From positions 1 through 38,569 of the IMG/VR virus record IMGVR_UViG_3300020182_002609: a stretch of 38,569 nucleotides of DNA; one strand, written 5' to 3'. The notes under the pieces are model-generated. The model was not told where the DNA came from. It did no database searches and worked only from the letters and a program-made list of their open reading frames with translations. This document shows, piece after piece, positions 16,716 through 23,535 of this stretch (the stretch's first letter is position 1; the number at the start of each line of letters is the position of its first letter). Position numbers and translations under genes: made by a program. Origin of the DNA: a virus.

Positions 16716-16744
16716 ATTATATTATTCATAGTAACAACTGTCAA
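16716..16744 (-). promoter_or_regulatory. Consensus sigma70 promoter before the HAD phosphatase gene
   Basis: On the minus strand TTGACA (16744-16739), a 17-base spacer and TATAAT (16721-16716) match the host sigma70 consensus at all twelve positions. Transcription should begin about 16709, giving a short leader with AAGGAT before the ATG at 16693. It lies in one of the few gaps in the cassette (16694-16751). Confidence 0.85.
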
Positions 16745-16751
16745 ATTAAAC

Positions 16752-17708
16752 TTAATAGCATAAAGTTTTACAGTCCTTTGTTATCTCTATCATTGCTTCT
16801 ACGATATTTGAATGATCGGATTCAGGAAGCTTAATCAGAGGCATTCTTTCGTCCCTTTTCATAACGCCGACTGCTTCCATAGCAGACTTAATGCCAAGGT
16901 GCCAACCATACTTATTCTTTACATTATCGAACGGAATCTCGATTTTGTTTATGATTTCTTGACATTTATCTAAGTTTCCGTTGTTATAGTGCTCATAGAA
17001 CTTGATTGCGATTCTTGGATCGAAACTAGCTGTCCCTGTTAGCCAACCATGGCAACCTTTCTTGGCAAATTGTAACCATTGTTTTTTGCCGTTGCCTGAT
17101 GTGATGATGGAGATTCTGTCTTTTAATAGATTAACTACATCATCAGTGTACTGGTCTTCTTTTGCATCTTCTTTAATAGCCACTACAGAAGGAATATTTG
17201 ATATTTTATCTAGCACTTCAAGTGGCCAGTGAACAAGGGGTGGTTTACCAGGAATACCATTGTCTAGTTTCATTTCGTGAATGAGCAAACCAATATCTGA
17301 AGCGGCTGCAACTGCTTGAAAGTGTTGATAAATTTGATCATCAAAATAAACTTTTTCTTTGTAAAGAAGGCTGATAACGTCTGCACCAAATTCCTTACCC
17401 TCTTTTGCAAACTTGATACTCTGATCAGTTGAGCAGTGAATAGGGTCGCCAATGATAACAACGCACCCCTGATCTTTATTCTTGATGTGCTCTGTTGTCA
17501 CCCGATTCAAAGTCATAATCTCTTGATCTGTCAAGACACCAAAGCGGCTATTGTAAGCCATCACATAGAAATTTCGGGCTCCCCCTTCGTATAGATAATC
17601 TAAATAACCCTTGAGAGAGTCAAAATCAAGACCCCCTGTCTTTGTAAACGGAGTTACAATAGGGAATACTGGTCCATGAAGTTTGTTTTTGATTTCTTGA
17701 TAATTCAT
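16752..17708 (-). CDS. DapA/N-acetylneuraminate-lyase-fold protein with altered active site
   Basis: The product has 318 residues and has the class I aldolase fold of the DHDPS/NAL family: it opens GPVFPIVTPFTKTGGLDFDSL, and the Schiff-base lysine is Lys179 in SVVAIKEDAKEDQ. Two family features are missing. The carboxylate-binding GTTGE/GSTGE turn is replaced by YVMAYNSRFG at about residues 48-57, and the catalytic tyrosine of the LYNxP segment is replaced in GLLIHEMKLDNGIP. It is therefore probably not a standard lyase or dihydrodipicolinate synthase. Adjacent neuA and neuB suggest a keto-acid sugar substrate. Confidence 0.8.
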   Translation of the reverse strand: MNYQEIKNKLHGPVFPIVTPFTKTGGLDFDSLKGYLDYLYEGGARNFYVMAYNSRFGVLTDQEIMTLNRVTTEHIKNKDQGCVVIIGDPIHCSTDQSIKFAKEGKEFGADVISLLYKEKVYFDDQIYQHFQAVAAASDIGLLIHEMKLDNGIPGKPPLVHWPLEVLDKISNIPSVVAIKEDAKEDQYTDDVVNLLKDRISIITSGNGKKQWLQFAKKGCHGWLTGTASFDPRIAIKFYEHYNNGNLDKCQEIINKIEIPFDNVKNKYGWHLGIKSAMEAVGVMKRDERMPLIKLPESDHSNIVEAMIEITKDCKTLCY

Positions 17709-18380
17709 TTATAATCCTTTTAAAATTAGTTCAGCATACCTGATGTCCATCAGATCATCAATATCCACAGATCTTTTTTTCGGCATCTCATACCCTTTGA
17801 CATTGCCAACAAAAAAGTTCTTATTTTTAATAAGATTATCCCACCAAGACATATAGAATGCTCCACTTGGTTTGTAATATTTTTGAAGATATCTACTGTT
17901 TGTTAGACCAGCGGTAAGATTATCAAAGATAGGAATCATTTCATCCCCTCTCTTAATCATCGCTAGTTGAATAGGGTCCGCATATGAAACGACGCTAACC
18001 ACTGAACCTGTGCGATGGTCCAGCAAAGATACCCCCTCTTTGATATCTTCTGATGAAACTAGCGGGCAAGTTGGCAGAAAATAGGAAAAAATATCATGCC
18101 TTGGAACGTCATCCATCATCGCAACAAGAGCTTCAAGAACAGTCATTTTATCAGTTGCATATTCAGGAGGTCTGTTATAAACTCGGACGCCATAAGATTC
18201 AGCAATTGATGCAATTTCTTCACTGTCGGTTGATACCAGTACGGTATCAAAGCAATCAGCCCCAAGAACCGCTTCAATTGAATAGGCGATCAGGGGTTTG
18301 CCGTTTAGTGGGTAAAAGTTTTTATTTTTTAATCTTTTTGAACCGCCACGAGCAGGTATCACAGCTAACTTAGTTGTCAT
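17709..18380 (-). CDS. neuA: CMP-nonulosonate (acylneuraminate-type) cytidylyltransferase
   Basis: The product has 223 residues, the length of the catalytic domain alone. It begins KLAVIPARGGSKRLKNKNFYPLNGKPL, the nucleotide-binding signature shared by NeuA, PseF and LegF, and continues with VLVSTDSEEIASIAESYG and FLPTCPLVSSEDIKEG. The C-terminal VDIDDLMDIRYAE is the metal-binding tail of the family. It activates a sialic-acid-like sugar with CTP. The exact nonulosonate (Neu, Leg or Pse type) cannot be decided. It works with neuB upstream and can supply the GT29 enzyme with donor. Confidence 0.9.
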   Translation of the reverse strand: MTTKLAVIPARGGSKRLKNKNFYPLNGKPLIAYSIEAVLGADCFDTVLVSTDSEEIASIAESYGVRVYNRPPEYATDKMTVLEALVAMMDDVPRHDIFSYFLPTCPLVSSEDIKEGVSLLDHRTGSVVSVVSYADPIQLAMIKRGDEMIPIFDNLTAGLTNSRYLQKYYKPSGAFYMSWWDNLIKNKNFFVGNVKGYEMPKKRSVDIDDLMDIRYAELILKGL

Positions 18381-18401
18381 TTACATCTCCATAATATATC
18401 A

Positions 18402-18743
18402 TTAATCACCTTTAATAATGCGATAACTGTCACTATCAAAATGTTCTGTCGAAAATTCGAATAATTCTGAATCTTCTAGGGCAACCATTTGGTGTCTCAA
18501 GCCAGTATATACATGAAAATTATCTCCAGGCATTAATACCTCTTGACTTGCCTCTGCGAGAGAATCTTTATCGGAATAATATACCATCATTTTACCAGAT
18601 TGAAGATAAAACACTTCGTCTTTTATTTTATGGTAATGCCACGAGCAGCGCTTACCTTTATTAAAATAAAGTAGTTTCCCACAATATTCTGGCTTATTGA
18701 CAATCCACCTCTCGTAGCCCCAACCTTTATCAACGTGTTTCAT
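18402..18743 (-). CDS. Single-domain cupin, sugar-isomerase or sialate-pathway type
   Basis: The product has 113 residues and is a compact cupin: motif 1 GKRCSWHYHKIKDEVFYLQSG holds the metal-binding His-x-His and Glu, and motif 2 MPGDNFHVYTGLRHQMVALED supplies a further His. It begins VDKGWGYERWIVNKPEYCGK, as in mannose-6-phosphate-isomerase-type cupins. Single cupins fused or adjacent to NeuB are known in polysaccharide clusters. Its start overlaps the neuB stop by one base, so it is probably a partner in nonulosonate metabolism. The reaction is unknown. Confidence 0.8.
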   Translation of the reverse strand: MKHVDKGWGYERWIVNKPEYCGKLLYFNKGKRCSWHYHKIKDEVFYLQSGKMMVYYSDKDSLAEASQEVLMPGDNFHVYTGLRHQMVALEDSELFEFSTEHFDSDSYRIIKGD

Positions 18744-19615
18744 TAACCGTTGCCACCTTGTTCAATTGTATACCAATGTGGTTTTGAAAGTTTTTCTCTA
18801 GAAGCAGCTTCTTTATCCGTCATGGTTTTTACACCATCTCCCATCGCTGATGAAATAACACGGACATCCCTAGCCATTTTCATAAAGCCAGTAACGCCAA
18901 GAGAAGCAGCTTGATCAGAACCATACATCGTTCTGTCCAGTGTGATGTGTCTCTCAATACTTGTCGCACCAAGGGCAACTGCTGCAATGGTGACTTGGAG
19001 TCCGCGCTCGTGACCGCTGTAGCCAACGTCGCAGTCATATCGATCTTTAAGGGTTTGAATTACATTAAGATTAATTTCGTCATTGTTGGCTGGATACGAC
19101 GAGTTACAATGCATTAGTTCGAATGGACAATTATATTCATTAAAGATTTCAACAGCGCGGTCAATCTCTTCCAAAGTACTCATACCTGTTGAAATGAAAG
19201 TATAGCGACCCTCTTCAGCAATCTTGCGCAGCAAAGGCTCAACCGTAAGCATTGCGGAGGCGACTTTGTTATATTTTAAGTTAAATTGCCTTAAAAATTC
19301 TTGGCTTTTTAAATCCCAAGCGGATGCGAACCATTCAATGTTTTTTTCTTTACAATAAGCATCAATTTGCTTGTATTCTTCAAGTCCAAACTCAAGTCCG
19401 TTCTTTTGTAATCTATTTGTTTCGCCCCATGGGCTCACTCGTGGTCTATCAAGGTCGTCGGGATGATAAACAGCTTCAATCGTTCTTTTTTGAAACTTTA
19501 CAGCATCGCAGCCTGCGAGGGCAGCTACGTCTATTAGTTTTTTAGTGATATTAAGATCACCGTTGTGGTTGATTCCAACCTCTGCAATTATAAATGGCTG
19601 CTTGCTATTACTCAT
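18743..19615 (-). CDS. neuB: N-acetylneuraminate/nonulosonate synthase without SAF domain
   Basis: The product has 290 residues and condenses phosphoenolpyruvate with an N-acyl hexose to give a nine-carbon keto acid. The barrel signature is complete: IIAEVGINHNGDLNITKKLID at the start, AVKFQKRT, WFASAWDLKSQEFL, KVASAMLT, FISTGMSTLEEI, LMHCNSSYPA, VGYSGHERGLQV and IERHITLDRTMYGSDQAAS. Typical NeuB proteins are about 340 residues and end in a SAF (antifreeze-like) domain that closes over the partner active site. Here the protein ends shortly after the barrel. The start has AAGGAGGAACTAAA before the ATG, an excellent site. Confidence 0.93.
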   Translation of the reverse strand: MSNSKQPFIIAEVGINHNGDLNITKKLIDVAALAGCDAVKFQKRTIEAVYHPDDLDRPRVSPWGETNRLQKNGLEFGLEEYKQIDAYCKEKNIEWFASAWDLKSQEFLRQFNLKYNKVASAMLTVEPLLRKIAEEGRYTFISTGMSTLEEIDRAVEIFNEYNCPFELMHCNSSYPANNDEINLNVIQTLKDRYDCDVGYSGHERGLQVTIAAVALGATSIERHITLDRTMYGSDQAASLGVTGFMKMARDVRVISSAMGDGVKTMTDKEAASREKLSKPHWYTIEQGGNG

Positions 19616-19636
19616 TTTAGTTCCTCCTTAAAGGTA

Positions 19637-20263
19637 TCAATGTACTGTTATTATACCAGTGGACTTAAGCTCTGTCAATATCTTTTTTTCCTCTGATACA
19701 CTGTGTGTTTCACTCGCTGGCGGTCTTTTTTCCCAGTAATGATCTCTCGGATCTAAAGAATTTATTGAAAATCCAAAAAGATGAGGTTTTATTCCAGCCA
19801 ACAAACATAAGGTTATGAATCCCATACCTACAGTCAAGTTTCTATCACTTTGGTAGCTGATTACTTTTTTCATACCGGCGTGGGCATCATAGTCGAAGAC
19901 ATAGGAATCAATGCTTGAGTGAATATTCTTATCTTTGTCAAGCCAAGGGGCATAGTCTGGAGCGAAATAAAGAATTCTTGTGTCTCTCAAATTCTTAATA
20001 AAGTGTCTTGGCTGCGATGACCAAATAGCTGGGTCTGAATCATTGTTGTTAAAAACATGATTATTCGTCACACGTAATGTTGTTTTTGATCCAACATCCG
20101 ATTCATAACCCTTAACTGGTGCCCTGTTGAATCTGATCACATCTTCAAATTGATCTATCAGTTCCCCATTAGAGGAATCCCTTAAGTTGCCTGCTGAACC
20201 TATGATAGCTACATTTTCAGATATATTTAGTTGAGGGGCGATGAACGGTAACGTCTTCTTCAT
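19637..20263 (-). CDS. GT29-family sialyltransferase
   Basis: The product has 208 residues. It shows all four sialylmotifs of family GT29. Motif L is about 18-64, including VAIIGSAGNLRDSSNGE and FNRAPVKGYESDVGSKTT. Motif S is about 142-165 (NLTVGMGFITLCLL, LFGFSI). Motif III is HYWE at 175-178, and motif VS is His187 to Glu192. These bind CMP-sialic acid and provide the catalytic His. There is no membrane anchor and no stem, unlike Golgi enzymes, so it is soluble. GT29 is mainly a eukaryotic family. It follows the GT-A gene directly, and its 3' end contains the neuB promoter. Confidence 0.88.
   Translation of the reverse strand: MKKTLPFIAPQLNISENVAIIGSAGNLRDSSNGELIDQFEDVIRFNRAPVKGYESDVGSKTTLRVTNNHVFNNNDSDPAIWSSQPRHFIKNLRDTRILYFAPDYAPWLDKDKNIHSSIDSYVFDYDAHAGMKKVISYQSDRNLTVGMGFITLCLLAGIKPHLFGFSINSLDPRDHYWEKRPPASETHSVSEEKKILTELKSTGIITVH
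19650..19678 (-). promoter_or_regulatory. Consensus sigma70 promoter before neuB, within the GT29 coding end
   Basis: The minus strand reads TTGACA (19678-19673), 17 bases, TATAAT (19655-19650), a perfect match to the host housekeeping consensus. It overlaps the last dozen codons of the sialyltransferase gene. The predicted start near 19643 would give a leader of about 28 bases with AAGGAGG before neuB. Confidence 0.85.
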
Positions 20264-21076
20264 TTATCCTCTCACATAAGAAGGTATTAGTGCCTTGGCG
20301 GGCTGACCTTGGAAGTGTAGGCAATTAAACTTAATCTTCCTATCAAGCCAGATTTTCTTACAATAAGGTGTATTCCCTTTCCAATATACTTTTTTAATGC
20401 CATCTTCTGTTTCATAACCGTCGTCGCCATTAATATTGTGATCGAAGACAGAATCATTGATGATTGCAGAAGTTTCACCATAATCACCAGGGTTTCCAAT
20501 GTTCCTATAAATGCCCCAGATGGTCATATCACATACGCCGCCTGGTCGATCAGAGTTTTGCAAGTTCTTATAATGTAGCTTACACTTATTAAAATTGTAC
20601 ATATCTTCTTTAGAGTAGATCTTGTTACAAAGATCGTGAAACTCGTCTAAAACACTTAAATCATTGATAAAAGTGATACCTGCGCTAATGTTATGAGTCA
20701 TTGTGCATCGGTAGTCTTTAAAGCTCTCCTGTTCTTCTGTAATATCACAATATAGCATTACGTCAGAATCGCAGTAAAAGAACTTATCGATGTTATGTTT
20801 CTTGCAAAATCGATTCATAATGAACCATCGGACAATACAGATCATTTCATACGCGGCGTCATTTGTGCTCAAGTGAACATAGAGTTTTTTGAAGTCCCAC
20901 ACGTCTTCAAAGTAACTGTCGTAAGGGTGAAACTTTACAATATCGCCATATTTTGAGTTAGCTTCGTCGCCAAGAAGGTAGATGTCTGTGTCTGGATTCG
21001 TATTTGCTGCTTGCTTCAAAGTATGTTGCAGGTAATCAGAATCTCCTGCATGAAAGAATATAATTGGAATGCTCAT
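20264..21076 (-). CDS. GT-A-fold glycosyltransferase (GT8/GT24-like)
   Basis: The product has 270 residues. It opens IPIIFFHAGDSDYLQHTLKQA and has the metal-binding DxD as YCDSDVML near residue 125, preceded by a typical helix RWFIMNRFCKKHNIDKFF. Near the end KKIWLDRKIKFNCLHFQG resembles the acceptor-side strand of cytosolic retaining GT-A enzymes. It is adjacent to the sialyltransferase and could make its acceptor. Donor and linkage are unknown. It overlaps the methyltransferase gene by four bases. Confidence 0.75.
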   Translation of the reverse strand: MSIPIIFFHAGDSDYLQHTLKQAANTNPDTDIYLLGDEANSKYGDIVKFHPYDSYFEDVWDFKKLYVHLSTNDAAYEMICIVRWFIMNRFCKKHNIDKFFYCDSDVMLYCDITEEQESFKDYRCTMTHNISAGITFINDLSVLDEFHDLCNKIYSKEDMYNFNKCKLHYKNLQNSDRPGGVCDMTIWGIYRNIGNPGDYGETSAIINDSVFDHNINGDDGYETEDGIKKVYWKGNTPYCKKIWLDRKIKFNCLHFQGQPAKALIPSYVRG

Positions 21077-21744
21077 TTTCGCCTCATTAGTATACTACGT
21101 GTGTAATTTTCTTTTGCAAAAGCACTTGTTTCATATCCAGGTGGGGGTCCATAAGGTAGTTGTAATTCCTTTACTATTTTAAACCCTTTCTCATCCAAAA
21201 GCTTGGAAAACTCATTACGGTTAATAACAGATTGGTAACTGTCTACATTGCCATAAGAGGGGTATTTATACAAGTGCGTCTCTCTTTTATCGCTAAAAGC
21301 TTGCCTATGCAATATAACATATTTAGGGGCTTCTGTTAAGACCTTACTCAAGCACAGAGTGGGCTTCTGAAGAACATCTATAAAGGCATTCATAACGATT
21401 ACATCGTAATCACTAGCAAACCCAGGGTTGTCCTCATAAATGTCAAAAGGAATATAAGAGTTTTGGGGATGCATCTTCATAGACACTTCTTTGATTATAT
21501 TAGGTAAGTCAGCCCCAGTATAATAAAAGTTGGGATATAGTCTCGACAATTCAGCAGCGCCGCAGCCTATGTCCAATAAGGTAAAAGCATCATCTTTTGT
21601 CTCTTTGATTAAGGAATCAAGAACAGGAAAGTGATCGCTCTTTTCGAGGACTGGCCAGAGGACTCCCTTTGCTCCCAAGAGCATTTGTTCTGGTACTTTA
21701 GTTGAGTCATACCAGCAAGTGTCTTTTTTAACATTCAATTTCAT
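21073..21744 (-). CDS. SAM-dependent class I methyltransferase
   Basis: The product has 223 residues. Motif I is FTLLDIGCGAAELSRLYPNF, with the motif II acid in YYTGADLPNII and motif IV in DVIVMNAFIDVLQKP. YVILHRQAFSDKRETHL follows, then a substrate region with RNEFSKLLDEKGF. The short N-terminal extension contains WYDSTKVPEQMLLGAKG. It belongs to the general group of methyltransferases in glycan clusters. Overlap with glycosyltransferase genes on both sides suggests that it methylates the growing glycan. Confidence 0.8.
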   Translation of the reverse strand: MKLNVKKDTCWYDSTKVPEQMLLGAKGVLWPVLEKSDHFPVLDSLIKETKDDAFTLLDIGCGAAELSRLYPNFYYTGADLPNIIKEVSMKMHPQNSYIPFDIYEDNPGFASDYDVIVMNAFIDVLQKPTLCLSKVLTEAPKYVILHRQAFSDKRETHLYKYPSYGNVDSYQSVINRNEFSKLLDEKGFKIVKELQLPYGPPPGYETSAFAKENYTRSILMRRK

Positions 21745-22624
21745 ACTGACTTACCTCTTTATCGAAACGTTCTTTTAAGGCTTGAAAGTTATCTTCAATT
21801 GATTTAGGATGTGTTCCCGTAAATGGTTCTGTTTTGGCAGAAGGGCGATACTCTGGTTTAAATTCGTGGACGCCATTCCAGAAAGATTCTACAAATACCC
21901 TATTTTCTTCATTACCTTGCACCCAGTTAAGATACACTAAATCAAAGTAGTTGTCAATACATTTTGACAAACTTACTTTTGCACGATAGTAATATATCTT
22001 ATTACGCACTTGTTCAGGGAAAACATAAGAATAGTGATACATTTGTACACCATATTCATTATAAAGAGTGTCACCATCGAGATGTTTAGAAGGTAACGTA
22101 GCCTTGCCCTTGAGGTGTCCCATAGTTGGAGGTCGGTGTGTGAGCCATCGTGAGCCAGGATAAACTTTAAAAATACGGTGGAAATTACCTTTTTGTCTTT
22201 CGAAGCCGCCAATATATCGATCGAAGCCGCCGTAAAACGAGCAGCTTTTCACATCTACTGATGTGTATTTTTCTTTCTCTAGAACTTTTATAATCTTCTT
22301 AACATCTTCAGCTTTCCATAGCTCATCAGAATCAATTTGCCAGAAGTAATCGATATCATCGTTCAAAAATTGCATATACGCATTACATTGCTCATCCTTT
22401 TCAGAAAACTGACCATGAACAATTTTAATCTTTCCATCGGGATCTGGGAAATTTCGGAGTATCTCGTTAGTATTATCTTCGGAGGTTGTTTTACCTTCAT
22501 CTTGCCAAAACTGAACGGGACCTTCAGCAATTAAGATTTGTTCTGCAAAAGGATAGACACACTCTAAACATTCTTTAAGAACGTAGTCCCCTTCAAAAAC
22601 AATCATTCCAAATGCAATTTTCAT
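21728..22624 (-). CDS. GT2-like glycosyltransferase
   Basis: The product has 298 residues with an unusual GT-A start, MKIAFGMIVFEGDYVLKECLECVYPFAEQILIAEG. It has the DxD-type motif YFWQIDSDELW near residue 98 and a later RIFKVYPGSRWLTHRPP, common in GT2-type enzymes that sit in phage and cyanobacterial glycan clusters. No membrane segment is present, so it acts in the cytoplasm. It overlaps the upstream glycosyltransferase by four bases and the methyltransferase by 17. Donor is unknown. Confidence 0.78.
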   Translation of the reverse strand: MKIAFGMIVFEGDYVLKECLECVYPFAEQILIAEGPVQFWQDEGKTTSEDNTNEILRNFPDPDGKIKIVHGQFSEKDEQCNAYMQFLNDDIDYFWQIDSDELWKAEDVKKIIKVLEKEKYTSVDVKSCSFYGGFDRYIGGFERQKGNFHRIFKVYPGSRWLTHRPPTMGHLKGKATLPSKHLDGDTLYNEYGVQMYHYSYVFPEQVRNKIYYYRAKVSLSKCIDNYFDLVYLNWVQGNEENRVFVESFWNGVHEFKPEYRPSAKTEPFTGTHPKSIEDNFQALKERFDKEVSQYEIEC

Positions 22625-23535
22625 TTTATCATCTCCTTTGTTCGCTTGAGTGCCTGAAAATACTCATCACATAGATTCTGCACCAGCTTTGGCATTTGCG
22701 GTGTAGTATCCTTTGTAAAGCCGTGTCTTGGTCCAATTTCGTAGTAATCATTGTCAAAATTTACTTTAAAGTCAGAAAAATGGTAGTAGACTACAGGTTG
22801 GACTTGTTGGTTCCAAATAATACTATTATCTGTGTATCTATGGTAGGCTAGATTCCAAGGTGCGAGGTGACCAACCTTGGTATCAATTACACATACATTG
22901 TCTTCTCCTGATAATGGAGCGAACAACTCTAAATATTTTTGATCGCCACACATACCATGCGTATCATAATATTTGTTTTCAACATCGAGTAGGCAGTCTT
23001 TCCAGAACGTTGAACAAGAATATCCTGATAAGTCTTTATTGAAATAAACAATACCAACGTTGTATTCACCAACTGCTGCGGAATACGGTATTCGGTGACG
23101 AACTACTCCAATGCTTTTATTTTCAATCTCATCATACACAAGTTGCCAATCGTGATAAAAGTATATGTCTGGATCGATGTATAAAACGTCATCAGTGTCC
23201 TCTTGGTCTAGGACATACCAAGTAAAGTAAGAACTTAAGCACCAAAAGAATTGAACCCTCTTAGGGTCACAGTTTGTTTTGTTACCAACGTTTACTGCTT
23301 CATAAGATGGCTTGTTGTCTTTAGAATTTTTTAAGTCTTGATCTTTTTCAAAAAGCTCTTCTAAAGATACTGCAACGATTCTTTCGAGATTTAACTCTTT
23401 TAGCTTCTGATATGATTCCTCATCAGAGCAAAGATAGTAAAGTTCGAAGTCTTTGTTATATTTGTTTAGAGACTCATAAAGAGCCAAGCCGCGATGAAGA
23501 AAATTTATATCAGAGGTAGTACAAAACCTCTTCAT
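22621..23535 (-). CDS. GT-A-type glycosyltransferase (nucleotide-diphosphosugar transferase fold)
   Basis: The product has 304 residues. It starts MKRFCTTSDINFLHRGLALYESLNKYN, the opening of cytosolic GT8-like enzymes that track acceptor hexoses. The metal-binding motif is VLYIDPDIYFYHDW near residue 120. HGMCGDQKYLELFAPL follows, and a C-terminal PVVYYHFSDFKVNFDNDYYE contains the HxSG-like His. No signal or membrane helix is present. It is joined by four-base overlaps on both sides into the glycosyltransferase run. Confidence 0.8.
   Translation of the reverse strand: MKRFCTTSDINFLHRGLALYESLNKYNKDFELYYLCSDEESYQKLKELNLERIVAVSLEELFEKDQDLKNSKDNKPSYEAVNVGNKTNCDPKRVQFFWCLSSYFTWYVLDQEDTDDVLYIDPDIYFYHDWQLVYDEIENKSIGVVRHRIPYSAAVGEYNVGIVYFNKDLSGYSCSTFWKDCLLDVENKYYDTHGMCGDQKYLELFAPLSGEDNVCVIDTKVGHLAPWNLAYHRYTDNSIIWNQQVQPVVYYHFSDFKVNFDNDYYEIGPRHGFTKDTTPQMPKLVQNLCDEYFQALKRTKEMIK

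Noticed and set aside
21908-21942. TTGACA-17-TATCTT within the 21728 glycosyltransferase gene
   Set aside because: The -10 matches only four of six bases and it lies about 190 bases before the next start, inside coding sequence, so it may be chance.
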